Shown one piece after another: positions 20,380 through 33,844 of a stretch of DNA of 64,000 bases. The stretch lies in the NCBI GenBank assembly GCA_038030265.1, contig CM075943.1, positions 2,852,001 to 2,916,000 on the forward strand, in the 5' to 3' direction. Numbering within the stretch: the first letter of the stretch is position 1; the number at the start of each line of letters is the position of its first letter. The notes under the pieces are model-generated. The model was given only the letters and a program-made list of their open reading frames with translations, did not search any database and had not been told where the DNA came from. Origin of the DNA: Corythucha ciliata (Eukaryota > Arthropoda > Insecta > Hemiptera > Tingidae). The position numbers and the translations under genes were made by a program.

Positions 20380-21778
20380 GTACTTACAATAATTATATTT
20401 CTCGATTTTTTACTCTTGTCGCCGGCTCCTATTTATACGTTGAGTATAAATTCATCTTCACTTCTATTTTCGGGGTCAGTATTTGTATAATACATAATAA
20501 CAGACTAGTGTGCAATGTTCAATTTCGCGTTTCTCATTTCGCATTCCAAAAGTATGTATTATATTCTCAAAATCCGCCGCATCAACCGTACCGAATTTCG
20601 TTTTAAAATTGTCAAAAGGTCTCGTGTCTCTAAATTTAAGTGATTTGAATCAGCTACGCCCTCGATCTTGACACTGCGTTCAAGTTCTCACAAGGCCAGG
20701 TGAGCGATGCAATGGCGGATTCCCTTTTTTTTTTGGAAAACGTTTTCGTTCTTTGAATGCCAATAACGCAGACTTTTCTTGATTTTGATCTTATTGTTAG
20801 AGTCAAGTTTCGACCCCCCCCCCACCACCACCATCCCTATGCTTGCCTTGTGATGTCAACAGATAATATACATCAACGATTGAATATTTGTTTCACGATG
20901 ATGCTTTTTTTTCTCTGCCGCCCTGTGAATAGGCGGCTTGGAGGAGGAGGAGAAGGGGGGGATTTTTTTCTGTCGCTCAGTTAATGCCTGTTGCCGTTGA
21001 TTATTCAATAACCATGTGGAATTATAGTAAGAGTTTTATGCGCATAATGCTTCAAGCCCCCGCATTCCGGGGGTACGATTTTCCCAACAAGCAATGTTCG
21101 CGAGCAAACTCTTTGAAAACATTGTCATCTCCAGTCAATTTGAAACAGAAAGAAATTGATACGCGATATATGGCAAGAAAACTCGCTTAGTGTGTAACCA
21201 GGGCAGGGGGGGGGGCGGCAGGGAAGTCGAATGCGCCATACGTTTTTTACTTTGTATATAGCCAACGGATTTATTCTAAAATACAAAAAGTTTTATAACT
21301 TGGAAAAACACTGCGGTCATTGTGGTTTAACAGACCTGTTAGATGATGGTTGACTGGTTGGCGACGTTTCAATGCAAAACATTCCTCCCCCTTTTGTAAA
21401 TTATAGTCACGAACTGCGTGTATACTATAGTTGTATGCGACACAACGAAGCATTCGTGAGGAATAAGTTGAGTGATTTTCGAATTCTCTAGCTCCTTCAA
21501 CTGTATTGAAACTTGTATATTACGGTTTCGTTAATCGAAATTTCGACATTTTGTCGCTGAAAAACAAAAGAAAAATGTGGCAAATCTGTGACTTGCACGA
21601 TGTCACCCGCGGATAGTTCGAGGACTATGCAAAATCATTGATGATTTCAATGTGTATCCCTAAATTTCCTTTTTTTTTAAAACTTAAAACGCTCTTTCCT
21701 TATGTTTGAGCGTGTGCGTGATTCTCTGGCGATAAAAATTAATTTTAACATGTGACGAAAGAATTTTCGATCCTCCTT
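20380..21778. other. non-coding stretch, nothing assigned
   Basis: Mixed composition with C and G homopolymer runs near 20815 and 21205. No domain-bearing frame, no inverted ends and no ~30-bp units. If the exon at 20254 is real this is intron. Confidence 0.4.
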
Positions 21779-23700
21779 CAGTGGCGTCATTATTCCACCC
21801 AGCCAGCACACTCTTGAATCTGTGGACATCTTGCTGGCCTCAATCGTAGCCGGGCGATTTTTGGACACTACCCGAAAATTAGCGCTTTTTTGGCCGAGTG
21901 TATCGTTCTTAATTGTCCACGAGCTTATTGGCGTTTTCCTCAAGTTTAGCGGCATATTACCGACTTTTTAATTTTTTTTTACCAGGGGATTAGCACTTTT
22001 GTCAGATTTAGCTGAAAATTAACGTTTTTCTTAAGTGTTTTCTACAACATTAGCCACAAATCAGGAGGATTTTTCACGAATTAGGATTTCTTTGGTTCAC
22101 CATACGCAGCATGAGCGACTTTTCTCAGTTTACTCGCGAATTTAGCGGTTTCTTCGCCTATTGCCATAAATTGGCGCTTTTTTTCAATTTCAACCTGAAA
22201 AGTTGTCTTCAGAATCCGCAAATTGGCGTATATTCAGTTTTTTGTGTAAATATAAGAATATTTCTCTATTTCAACCGCGAATTAGCGCTTTTTTTAAACG
22301 TGCAGCGGCGATGCGTCGTAGCGTTTCAAACCTATGAATTAGCTATTTTCTCAATTTTTAGGCTTAAAATTAACCTTTTTCTTAATTTTGACCAGGCTGA
22401 TTATTTTATTTTCCAAATACTACCCGCAAATTAGCTGTTTTTCACATTTTACCACCGCACTAGCAATTTTATATAACTTTTATAGGTATAGATTATTGCT
22501 TCTTTTCAGTTCTAGCCGTGAATTAGCGTATTTTTAAACATTATACTATAGCCATGCATGAATTTGCCATTTTTCTGAATTTTAGCCACAAAAATGCCTT
22601 CAGAAGGCGCGAATTTAAATTATAAATGTTTTTTTTTATTTTCTAAACAAAAAATTTACATCTGTCCACCCATTTCTGTCAAAAAATCATCATTTTCATT
22701 TAAATTATAAATTTCACGGCACTTAATTCAAGAATTAGTGATGTTTCTAAATTTTAGCAGCGTGATAGCGTTCGCAACCCGTGCATTACCTACCGAGTTT
22801 TGTCAATTTTTGCCAAGAATTGGCGTTTGACTCAATTTAAGGTGCAAATTAGCAATTTTTATCATTTTTAACTGAGAATTAGCACTTTTCAACAATTTGA
22901 AGTGAAAATTAACGTTTTTCTTAATTTTAGCTGCGCTAATTGGTGATTTTTTCAATTTTTGCCGCGAATTAGTGATTTTCTTCAATTTGTATCCGCGAAT
23001 TAACGTTTTTCTACAACTTTATATCTGCAAATTGCAAATTAGCGATTTTTCCCTATTTTAGCTGTGAAATAGCGTTTTGTGCTAATTTTGCGGTCATTCA
23101 ACATTCTATTCCCTTTTTTCATACGCGAATGGGCGATTTTACTCCATTTCAGTTGTGAATTTGCCATTTTTGTCCAATTTTAACCTGAAAGCGTCTTTTA
23201 TTTGTCAATATTATAGCGTGTTTTCTCAACTTTAACCTCGGGGTTTACCCAAATACAACACTTTTGCGTTGATTTCCACAATTTATTCGTAGAATGGCCT
23301 CCAGGTACCGTGAATCAGCGATTTTTGTCTTAATTTTAGTCTGGAAGTTGCATCGCGAGACCACGAATTAGTGCTTTTTAGCAGCTATAGCCACTAATAT
23401 TACCGATTTTTGTCTGATAGAGGGTCCGGGGCGAACCCCCCCCCCCCCCCGGGTACTTCGGTAGACTGCTACTGCGATGGGTCTCAAGTTCAAGGAAAAA
23501 GCTGGACGTACTCGGACCTTTTCGGGCTGCTTTTAAGCACAGGAAAACTGCTAAACCTAACTCTTCAACGTGAAACGCTCATTTTTGGAGATTTTATGGG
23601 GCTCTTCGTTATGGTACTAGTGCTCCTTCGTTCGTATACTTGTAGCTCTGTGGGTGGGGGGGGGGGGCGCATTGTCCTCCTTGCGTTATTTACGATATTC
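21779..23700. repeat. repeat field copy 1: degenerate ~30-bp units under a CAGTGGCG end
   Basis: It begins CAGTGGCGTCATTATTCC. The body is a run of degenerate units, each with a half like CTCAATTTTAGCCG and a half like CGAATTAGCGCTTTT, spaced 28-34 bp. It ends with a GC-rich tail including AAGCTGGACGTACTCGGACC, GGGGCTCTTCGTTATGG and a G11 run. The same order of variants recurs at 31982-33844 plus 35226-35440, so the two are copies of one ancestral block. No coding: the longest frame (22111-22434) merely reads through units. Confidence 0.82.
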
Positions 23701-26560
23701 AAGTGTACTCGTTGACGCGCAGGGGTCCTTTCTGTATAGGAAGGAAGGTATATATTCCTTTTTATGTCCGCTGCTACTTCCCTAAAATAACTCAATGCGA
23801 AAAACTGCAAAAATGATTAAACCGCAAGTTCGCTTCCAACCGCGGTGACGGCTCTATATACGCGCACCTGCACCTACCGTGGCCCGGGGCGGACATCTCT
23901 ACGAGGTCCGAGGAATATAATTTTACCGTTGCGTTGTTTTACGGCTTTTTAAAAACTTTAGCCACGAGCTTGCCTCTTATAGGAACCTTGCGAATTAGGG
24001 CGTTTTCTCAATTTTAGCCGCAATTTTGCGCTGTAACTCAATTTTGGCAACAAATTAGTGGATTTCCTTCAAATTGATCCGCGAATTAGTATCGTTTTCA
24101 CCTATTTTAAAGGTGAATGAAAGCTTTTCCTCAATTGTATTTTCTGGAATTAGCGGGTTCTCAGAGTTCCAGTCGCTTATTATAGCGTGGTTTCCAAAAT
24201 ATATCGGCGAATTAGTGTTTTTTTTATCAATTTAAGCCGCAAATCTTAGCCACGAAATTGCGATTTTTTTTTAATTCCGCTTAATTTTCCGAGAAATTCG
24301 GGGTTTTTCTTAATTGAAGCGGCAAAATGAGGGCTTGTTCAAAAATGCTTTGGTCTGCCCACCCTCGTCCCTAAGTCGGTACACTGTAGACTGCTTTCAA
24401 CATAAATAAAGTGCTTTCTACGATAGTAGACAGTACGGGGCAATCACAAAATTTATACATAGAAATCGTCAATTTGTCCCTTCAAACTGGCTAATTATGA
24501 CATTAAAACTGGCCATTTCGCGGATTTTCGCTCTTAAAACAACAAGCGATTTAGACATTTAACCCGAGAAACATTTTCCACTTCAAAATTGATAATTTTT
24601 CGAGAAGATACTGTCAATTATTACCAATAAGAAACCGGCCAAGTCGCTTGAAAACTGACAATTTGGCTTCTTCCCCCCCCCCCCCATCACCCTACAGGAA
24701 TAACCATTCAAGCAGAACACCGAAAATTACATTGGTTATAAAACGTGAGTTCAAGGCTAAACAATTGGAGTCAAGTCGCCGTGAAATTGACACATTGAGA
24801 GATGAAAACGTGTAAAATTTCTAATTTTGGATCTAAATATTCTTGAAATTGCTATCCTTTCTATGGTCTCTATTTTCGTGTAATTGCGTTTCTGATGATC
24901 TTTTTTTTCATGGAGTTTCAGGGCTTATTATTGTTTGTTTGCTATTTTATGGGTTGTTGTTTGTTTGTTTGTTTGGAACACGGTGTGACCGTCCTCGGAA
25001 CTCTGGACGAATAGCCCCAAAATTTCAACATTTTGGATCTATAAATATCCGCTAAATTGGAAGTTTCCTGCCTGATAATATTCGTAAAATTTACAAGTTT
25101 CAGGTTTTAACTTTAGCTCGACATTTTAAGTTTATGGTCTCTATTTTCGCGAAATGGCAAATTGTCTTAGGCCTTATTTCTTTGTGGGTGCGGACGCCTT
25201 TGGGCGATAGCCCGACGAATAGTTTTGTTATAGATGCAGCGTCAACGCCAATTAGCGGTTTTTGGAGACAACTTTCGGCTCATTGTGGCTATAATTTAGA
25301 ACGCCTAGGTGTGGAGGGGGTGGGGGGCTAAACGCTTACTCGCAGTTCAAGGAGGGCTTGAAAACAAGACTAAAATCGAGACAAATCGCTTATGTGCTTT
25401 TTTTGGGGGCAAGTGAACCAGACAAAAACGTTATAGGTCACTTCAAAATTGACAAAAAGTGTTGTTGTGTATTTGCCGCTTCTAACACTAATTCCTTTTG
25501 ACTTTTGGGTGAAGGTTCAAAAACAGCGTAAATTCGCCGTCTCTCGCGGCTTATTATTCCGCGCTTTCTTCGTGTCTGACAGTTCAGGGGTAAACTGACG
25601 TGTGTCGTGTGTGAAACTTTTTGAGGTGAGACGTCGAATGAGCGACTCGTGTTGAGCTTTTTCACTTTAGTCCCGAAACCTCTTGTCATTTTGGTGAAAT
25701 AAAGACGCGTGAAACTTGAATTTTTTGAGGAATTGAAAGCCGAAACTTGCAATTGCGTGGATACTCAGTCATAGGAAACTTGAAACTTCGTGATTCGTTT
25801 GCAGGTTTTGGTCGCTTGCTGGCCTGATTTACGCCGCCACGAAAAAGGCCTCGAAATTTTGAAATTTTTCTTAAAATATAAAACCAAACCCCTTGCAATT
25901 CAGCCGAAATTAAGGCGCGACGCTGTTTGTTGGAAATTCAGCCGCGTGTAAATTAACGTTTTCTCTCTATTTTTGCCGTGATCAAAACTTTTCCTTAATT
26001 TTTGCTATAAATTCGGACTCAAATTTCTCGTGTAGATCCATGAATTAGCGCGATTTCTCAATTTTTGCCGTGAATTATTTATTAAGTATAATTTTAGCCG
26101 CGAACTACTGGATTCACTCGATTAGAGTCTGGTGAATTAGCGCGGATTTTCTGAAATTGATCCGCTAGTTTGCGTTTTTCCAATTTAGGCTGCGAAGGAG
26201 TGCTTTTTAGCCGTGAATTAGCGGGTTTTCAAAGTTTTAACCGTGCGAGTTAGCTTTTTCTCTTTATTTTAGCAGTGAAATTAGCGATATTTTACTCTTT
26301 TATCCATGCGAGTTGGCGCCTTTTCTCCATTTTAGTCACGATGTTGCTTCAAGAAATCATGAGTTGAGTTGTTGTTGTTGTTGTGTTGAGTTCACTCAAT
26401 AGTTGAGTGATTCATCGCTGCCAATTGATTGCCGATTGGCTGAAATTGAAAAGCCGCTCTAATGTCCTGCTCTTGTGGAAGCGCTATAATAGTATTCGTG
26501 CGGCTAAACTTGCGAATAAAGCGTTCATTCGTGGCTGAAATTAAAAAAATGCGCTAATTT
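23701..26560. repeat. mixed repeat field, several unit types
   Basis: A GC-rich header-like piece lies at about 23878-23925 (GTGGCCCGGGGCGGAC, ATCTCTACGAGGTCC). CGAATTAG-type units run from 23940 to 24320. A different unit type with GTCAATTTGTCC/AAACTGGC phrases covers about 24440-24670. A third type (AAATTGGAAGTTTCC, CTTTATGGTCTC, TCTTAATTTT) covers about 24780-25920. CGAATTAG-type units return at 25930-26340. No gene is supported. Confidence 0.72.
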
Positions 26561-27948
26561 GCGGTTTCCCAACGCATCTTCCAGAATGAAATTGTTAATT
26601 CGCTGTAAGTCCTAAAACCAGAAGAGTTTTGCGAGCCCTACATAATAATTATAGCCTTCCTTTCTTACAGTTGTCTTTATCGCATTATTGCTTATAAGAT
26701 AATCGTTTTATCGATTTAAGTCTCCTCCTTCATGAAAAAGACTGGAAGTGGATGGGTTGTTGTGTTTTTGTTACCAGATTATTTTACTTGTCTTATATAC
26801 TTACTACACCTAAACTAAAAACCACCGAGGAAGAACGTACCTACCCATATACTCTCCATCTTCCTGATGTTTATCCGCTTATTAAGAACGTGATTTGTTG
26901 AGCACTCAACTGAGATATTGATCGCTAATGGTCCTCACCTCCTCCTAAAAAAACCTCAATAACTGTTATTTTCGGTTTGATAATTATTGTCGTTCGAGTT
27001 CAAGCTATACTCGAAACTCGCTCAACCCGATATTTCTCTCAAACAGTGGCCTTTCCATACCTTCAACAGTAAAGTAGGCGGCTCCTCTTCAATTTACGGG
27101 TCCCTAAGGTGGAAGATTTGTTTTAATAATTATACAAAACGTATAGAGATTCCCACACGTTCTCGAGCTATTGAATAAACTTCCTCCACTCTGAATTTTT
27201 TATTTTCGAATGGAGAAAAAGTGAACCCGTTTTTTTTTTTTTTTTTCCTTTTTATAGGGCTTTGAGCGCAGTGACGTTCATATCGTCTGGCGCTATTCGC
27301 TTTTATTCAAATTGGACATTTTAGCGTGCTATGACTGACAAGCACACACACGCAGACAAAAAGGCTTTTAAAAGTTACCTTTCTAGAGTTATTTCTTTAA
27401 TGTTTATTTTGGCCCATGGAAAAAAAAAATGAACGCAAGAGGTCTGCCAGGGACATTAGCGGGAAAGTTGAAGAAAATGTTCAGTTGTTGTTTTTTTTTT
27501 TTTTCCTTCCATTTTGTTCAAGTTGTTTCCTCCCGAAACTAATATGAGAAAACTAGACAAGCCCTCCTGCCTGCCTCCCTCCCCTCGATGTAAGACGGTG
27601 TGAAAAAAAAAACAAGATCGTAATATTAATATTACTCTCTCTTGGTTGTTATTACGTGATCTATGTTCCAGGGTATAACACGAAAAGTTGAAAAAGTACC
27701 GTCGATGTAAATTATATAGCTGGAGATTGCTAATAAAATTGATTAGGTACTTATTGAAACTTTTACTTGTTAAAAATCCATTTTTTGTGTAACTACGTCC
27801 ACTGTTCGCGATCACGGAGCCCTCTGACTCATAGAATATTGCAACTCTGTACGTAACATCGCTTTAATATTATCATCGGCTCAATTAATGATTTTTTAGT
27901 AAAAGTTGGAGCGAAATGGACGCATGAAATGGAAAAAAAAAATGGTGC
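26561..27948. other. non-repetitive AT-rich stretch, nothing assigned
   Basis: Poly-T runs near 27230 and 27487 (T14 or so) and no ~30-bp units. No supported gene: the 119-codon minus frame at 27456-27815 is low complexity. Confidence 0.45.
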
Positions 27949-28992
27949 GCACGTCTAGAGAAAAAGTTCTCGTTCGCGGATGAAATCTAGAAAAGGACAT
28001 TTTGCGGCCAAGACAGAGGAAAAACACCTATTCACGGCTAAAATTGAGAAATAGCGCTGGTTCACGTTAAACTTGGAGAAATAAATCTCGTTATTCGCGG
28101 TTGAAATTGAGAAAGCTCGCCAATTTGCGATTTCGCGATGCAAAGTCCGGGGAACTCTTTTCACAGCTAAAATTGACAAAATAAATTGCTCGTTCCAATT
28201 TAGAATTGAGAAAAGTCACTCATTTGCGGCTGGAATTGAGAAAAAGCGCCAATTCACGGCTAAAATTGAGAAATGGGGCTCATTCACGCAAGTAAAATTG
28301 AGAGAAGGCGCCAGTTCGTGGTTTTTCAAACATCGATAAACGGTGAACATGGTAAAACGGGTGAAATTGAGAAAGAGCGTGACTTAGCGCATACATTTTT
28401 GAAAAAAAAGTGCTTATTCACGTCTAAAATTACTGAAAATTGTTAGCCCGTGAAATTGAGAGGGTCAAAATTAATGAAATTCGCTCTCACGCGGATTATG
28501 TGAACCTTTTCACTGCTAAAATTTGAAGGGAGAAAAAATTGCTCAAGACAGACTTAGGAAAAATCACTAATTTATTGCGGCTAGAATTCAGGGAAAACGA
28601 ATTGGCGAAATTGTCACCGTTTGTTGTTGATTGGTGGAATTCTCGTGGCTAAAATTGAGAAATAGCGTTTCATCCACATGTTAAATTGAGGAAAAACTGT
28701 TTTTTTTTTTGCGGCTGAAACTGATAGAACGCACCAATTTGCAGTTAGGCGATGCCCGGTAATGGTCGTTATTGAAATAGTAAATCAAAAATGCGTTATT
28801 TCACGGTTTTTTTGAGACCTTTTCACGGCTAAAATGAAGAAAATTGGGTAGTTCGAGTTAGAATTGAGAAAAAGCACTCAGTTTCAGCTAAAATTAAGGA
28901 AAACGTCAATTCGAGGCTAAAAACCGTACTCATTCACGAGTAAAATCGAGGGGAAAAAACTCTCTGAAACTACTATTGAGAAAAACTGGACA
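27949..28992. repeat. repeat field, reverse orientation, tandem copy A
   Basis: Units here read as the reverse complement of those at 22-23 kb: GCGGCTAAAATTGAG followed by AAAAAGCGCTAATTCACG. The block starts GCGCACGTCTAGAGAAAAAG and its order of variants is repeated in copy B at 29079-29728, including the odd phrase AAAATGCGTTATTTCACGG. Confidence 0.8.
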
Positions 28993-29078
28993 AACTAAAA
29001 AACTATTAAACAGGGGCGTAGCCAGCCCGTGATCAAGGAGTGGGCAGCCAGATAGGCACGGATCCACAGTGGGGGATG

Positions 29079-29728
29079 GGAGGGGCACGTCTTGAGAAAA
29101 AGTGCTCGTTGATGAAATCCAGAAAATAACATTTTGCGGCTAAGGACTGAGGAAAAACACCTATTCAAGGCTAAAATTGAGAAATAGCGCTGATTCACGT
29201 TTAATAAATTTCGTTGTTCGCGGTTGAAATTGAAGAAAACACCTAATTTGTGGTTTCGCGATGCAAAATCCAAGACGAAATTAAGAAAAGCAAGAAGCAA
29301 AAGAAAAGAAAGAGTACTTTTCACAGCTAAAATTGACAAAATAAATTGCTCGTTCAACGTAGAGTTGAGCAAAATCACTCATTTGCGGCTAAAATTGAGA
29401 AATAGAGCTCATTCACGCGGGTAAAGTTGAGGAAAAACTGTTCTTTTGCGGCTGAACTTGACAGAACTCACCAATTCGCGGTTAGGCGATGCCCACCATA
29501 GTGCAGGCCGTAATTGAAATAGTAAATCAAAAATGCGTTATTTCACGGTTTTTTTGAGACCTTGTCATGGCTAAAATGAAGAAAATGGGCTAGTTCGAGT
29601 TAGAATTGAGAAAATAGCACTCAGTTTCAGCTAAAATTAAGGATTAATTCGAGGCTAAAAACCGTACTCATTCACGAGTAAAATCGGGGGGAAAAAACTC
29701 TGTGCAACTACTCTTGAGAAAAACTGGA
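29079..29728. repeat. repeat field, reverse orientation, tandem copy B
   Basis: It aligns by eye with copy A from GGCACGTCTTGAGAAAAAG to AGAAAAACTGGA, with internal deletions making it shorter. Both contain the block AAAATGCGTTATTTCACGG, GAGACCTT and GCTAAAATGAAGAAAA in the same order. Confidence 0.8.
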
Positions 29729-30252
29729 TCCACGCCTGTCGGTCAGCTTCACTGGCGAAAATATCAGATGCACCATTGCCTTTTTGCAGGCTTATAACAG
29801 GATCTGAAGGTTAGAATCGCGTCAATTCGCGGTCATCGGAGACTAAATTTGCACAGAAACGGCCACTATCCGTCAAAAAATTAATATCTGCTGGAAAACT
29901 GTCGTTTGTAGCCTTCTATTTTGGATTTTATGTCGAAAACCTGAAACTTCTCCCCCCCCCCTCCCCCGGAAAGTGATACTTTTGGAGCTAAACTTTGAAT
30001 TTTAGACCTGAGACGATAAACAACAGAGCTGGCATTTCCTCTCCCACCACAAGTGTGGATGGCACAGCGGGGGTAAACACGATTTGAGCTACAGCCAAAA
30101 AACACGCGAAAATTGCGCGTCGAACCTGCGAAAATGGGATTTTAGTGCGAAAAATCGGTTTCCAAGTTAAGCCGACCCTTGAAATTGGTTTGTCAGCAAC
30201 AAACATCGGCGAATTTTTGATTTTTGGTGAAACCGATAAGCGAAAATGTGTT

Positions 30253-30297
<45 letters not shown>

Positions 30298-30740
30298 TGA
30301 GAAAAAATCCGCGAAATTGGTTTTTTTGGAAAGGAATACAAGAAAGCCGGATCAGGGTTTTTTTTTGGGGGGTGGGCAGCTGCCTCACGAAATCTGCTCT
30401 TTTGATTCTAGGGGAGGGCAACTGCACACCCCTGCCCCCCGCTGGCTACGCCCATGGAGCAAAATCTGGTGTTGAAAGAGCGAAAATCCGTGACACTTGG
30501 GTTTGTGAGAGGCATAATATTTGAAAGACAACATTTTCTTGTTGAACGAGCGAAATCCGATAATTTATTGTCGAAAGAGCCACATGTATTTCGCACTAGC
30601 GAAATGTACGAAACTGATTCTAGCGTGAAATTAGGGTTTCGAAAATAACAAAAGACGCTGAATTAGGGTTTAAAATAGCAAAATTCCGTCAAATTGAGTT
30701 TTGAACTAGCAAAAATCGGCTATATGGAAGAACGAAATTG
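29729..30740. repeat. third repeat dialect around a poly-T tract
   Basis: Phrases such as GCGAAAATTGCGCG, GCGAAATCCGTGA, AAATTAGGGTTT and GCAAAATTCCG recur at about 28-35 bp. A C9 run is near 29951. No coding capacity. Confidence 0.6.
30254..30295. repeat. 42-bp poly-T tract
   Basis: An uninterrupted T run between GTGTTG and AGTGAG. It could be the poly-A tail of a minus-strand retroposed sequence, or an expanded homopolymer. No matching element body was found beside it. Confidence 0.9.
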
Positions 30741-31981
30741 AAAGTACCAAATAAATACGTCGTTCTTCGTTTTTCGACGATTCAGTTTTATTGAATTGAC
30801 CAAACCTGCTCCGTTTTCTTTATTTCAGGAACGAATTTGCCCCCCCCCCCATCCCCAATCTTTTTTTTTAACGTCGAATTATGTGAATTTTAGCCGCGTA
30901 TTACCGATTTTACTCAATTTTAGCCCCAGTGAATTAACAGATTTAAATTAATCTGCCGTTAGACGTTTTTTCTCATTATAGTCACCATTGACCGCTTTTT
31001 GTTAACATAAGTCGTGAATTAGTTGATTTGCTCAAATATGTCCGCGAATCTGCGTTTTTAGTTCTTCCCGGCACTGACTACTATTGAAAATGAAGAGGAT
31101 TGACGGTGGAGGGGGGGGGGTAAATAAATTATTTCTTCGAAAATTGACTTAAATTTAATTTCTATTACGTTCTACCCTTTTTCCTCGTTATAAGGAATTA
31201 ATTTTTATTACGTAGTAGTAGGTAATAAGTTTATTTCGTCTATTTACACGCGGTGTGGGAAATATACAGTTCATAATGGATTGTCCATTTTTTTTTTACG
31301 CCATTTTTTATTACTAACATTTTTATTACGATCGTCACAGGAAATGTACGGGAAAGCTCTAAAATTGTATAATTGAATCACAGAGCTGTGAATGTTGAAA
31401 GCGGGAACCCACGATCTCTTCCTACGGGGGTTAAACAACCCTTAAGTTAGTTCACGCTTTTTCCGCTAGAACTCACCCTGTTATTAACTTCCATTGTGTT
31501 ATGTTATTCTTAATAATTTTGTGTCATAAAATTACAAGAAGAATTGAAAGGGTATAATCGTAGAATCGCAATTAAATTTACCTTAGAGTCTGTCAACACA
31601 TTTCTCAAAATACCCTACCAAAATGTAATTTGATTTTTGTAGGTATATTAAAACGCACATTTCGGACTAATCAGCTATAAAAAAAAAAAAATCAAAGTCC
31701 ATTTACACACGAAGGAAATGTACACGCTTGTAAGAAGAAAAGGAGGCTTGTTAGAGAAGTAGTCACGAAGGCCTTTTTAATTTATAACGGAATCTATTTT
31801 TATGAGTTGTTTTTTGCTATAAAAATGGTCTCAAAACTATAAACGTTTTATACGTGAGTTACGTGAGTTTGTTGCTTCTTTTTAGTGCATTTCATTCAAA
31901 AAATGCACTGTTGGTCTCGCTCTGCTCTGACGGTCGCACATGCGGGTTATGCTACATTTTTTTTTGACGACTAAACCCTTC
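30741..31981. other. mostly unique AT-rich stretch with a short repeat patch
   Basis: 30880-31075 holds a few CGAATTAG/TTTTAGCC units next to a C10 run (30841) and a G9 run (about 31107). From 31130 to 31981 I see no repeats and no gene. Confidence 0.45.
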
Positions 31982-33844
31982 AGTGGCGTGGGTAGGAATT
32001 TGTCCTGGGTAGGGGGGGGGGATCAGATTGAAATCTAGAAAGGGTGATGGGAGGGGGGTAATTTCACATTTTAGTCATCAGTCAACCCAGCCAGCACACT
32101 CTTGAATCTGGACATCTTGCTGGCCTCATCATAGCCTCATTCTCTTAGTTAGGGGCGATTTTTCGACTCTACCACCCGCAAATTAGCGCTTTTCTGGACC
32201 GAGTGTATCGTTCTTCTCAATTTCAGCCGCAGATTAGCGGTTTTGCCCCACCCCCTCCCAAGGCCATGAAATTGCGCATTTTCTCAACTTTAGCAGAAAA
32301 GTATAGTTTTTATCCCGTGAGCGATATTTCTTAATTATCCACGAGTTTTGGCGTTTTCCTCAATTTTAGCAGCATATTACCGATTTTTTAAAATTGTTTT
32401 ACCCGGGCATTAGCACTTTTGTCAGTTTTAGCTGAAAATTAACGTTTTTCTTGAGTGTTTTCACGAATTAGGATTTTTTTTTTGGTTCACCATACGCAAT
32501 GCATGAGCGAATTTTCTCAGTTTACTCGCGAATTAGCAGTTTCTTCGCCTACTGCCATAAATTGGCGCTTTTTATCAATTTCAACCTAAAAAGTTGTTTT
32601 CAGAATCCGCAAATTGGCGCATATTCAGTTAGAATTTTTCTCAATTTCAACCGCGAATTAGCGCTTTTTTTAAAAATTGTAGCAGCGACGCGTCAAACCG
32701 TTTCAAACCTGTGAATAAGCGAATTTTCTCAATGTCCGTCACAAATTGGCGTTTGGCGCAATTTAGCTGTAAATTGGCGATGTTTTCCATTTTTAGTCGC
32801 AAATTATTAATTTTCTCAATTTTTAGGCTTAAAATTAACCTTTCTCTTAATTTTGACCAGGCTGATTACTTTATTTTCTAAATATTACCCGCAAATTAGC
32901 GGTTTTTCACCTTTTACCACCGTATTAGCAATTTTATATAACTTTTGCAGGTATAGATTATTGCTTCTTTTCAGTTCTAGCCGTGAATTAGCGTATTTTT
33001 TCAACATTATACTATAGCCATGCATGAATTTACCATTTTTCTGAATTTTACCAACAACAATGCCTTCAGAAGGTGCGAATTTAAATTATAAATGTAATTT
33101 TTTTTTTTCAAACCAAAAAATTCACATCTATCCTTCCATTTCTTTAAAAAAAAATCATCATTTTTAAATTATAAATTTCACGACACGGGATGTTTCTCAA
33201 TTTTAGCAGCTGTCTAAATTTTAGCAGCGTGGTAGCGTTTCCAACCCGTGCATTACCTACACAATCGTTAATTTTTGCCAAGAATTGGCGTTTGACTCAT
33301 TTTAAGGTGCAAATTAGCAAATTTTTTCCATTTTCAACTGAGAATTAGCACTTTTCCACAATTTGAACTGAAAATTAACGTTTTTCTTTATTTTAGCTGC
33401 ACTAATTGGTGTTTTTTTCAATTTTTGCCGGGAATTAGTAATTTTCTTCATTTTGTATCCGCGAATGAACGTTTTTCCACAATGGAAATTGCAAATTAGC
33501 GATTTTTATCTATTTCAGCTGTGAAATAGTGTTTTGCGCTAATTTTGTGGTCATTCAGCATCCTATTCCCTTTTTCACACGCGAGTGTGCGATTTTACGT
33601 CATTTCAGTTGTGAATTTGCCATTTTTGTCCAATTTCAACCTGAAAGCGTCTTTTATTTGTCAATATTATAGCGTGTCTTCTCAACTTTAACCCCGGGGT
33701 TTGCCCAAATACAACTATTTTGCGTTGATTTCCACAATATATTCGAAGAATGGTCTCCGTGTACCGCGAATCAGCGCTTTTTAGCAGATGCAGCCACGAA
33801 TATTACCGATTTTTGTCTGATAGAGGGTCCGGGTGAACTCCCCC
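31982..33844. repeat. repeat field copy 2, left part
   Basis: It begins CAGTGGCGTGGGTAGG, then follows copy 1 (21779 on) unit by unit: CCAGCCAGCACACTC, CCGAGTGTATCGTTC, CACCATACGCA, and so on to GATAGAGGGTCCGGG. It keeps about 85 bases near the left end that copy 1 lacks. It is interrupted at 33845 by a minus-strand LINE and resumes at 35226. Confidence 0.83.

Larger units (their letters stand above)
29011..30453. repeat. segment bounded by inverted CAGGGGCGTAGCCAGC-type ends
   Basis: The left end reads CAGGGGCGTAGCCAGCCCG; at the right, 30441-30453, GCTGGCTACGCCC is its inverse. CAGNGG-type ends with GGGCGTAGCCAG recall hAT-like elements. No 8-bp duplication is present (CTATTAAA on the left, GAGCAAAA on the right), so this may be two element ends brought together rather than one insertion. 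Confidence 0.45.

Noticed and set aside
22111..22434. 107-codon frame in the repeat field
   Set aside because: It reads straight through degenerate ~30-bp units; the repeated NFNRELALFLN-like peptide is a translation of the repeat, not a protein repeat family.
21779..26340. CRISPR-like array
   Set aside because: Units are directly contiguous and all parts vary, with no constant repeat separated by unique spacers, and the context is eukaryotic.
29011..30453. A complete hAT element
   Set aside because: Ends CAGGGGCGTAGCCAGC and its inverse exist, but the 8 flanking bases do not match and no transposase is inside; kept only as a bounded segment.
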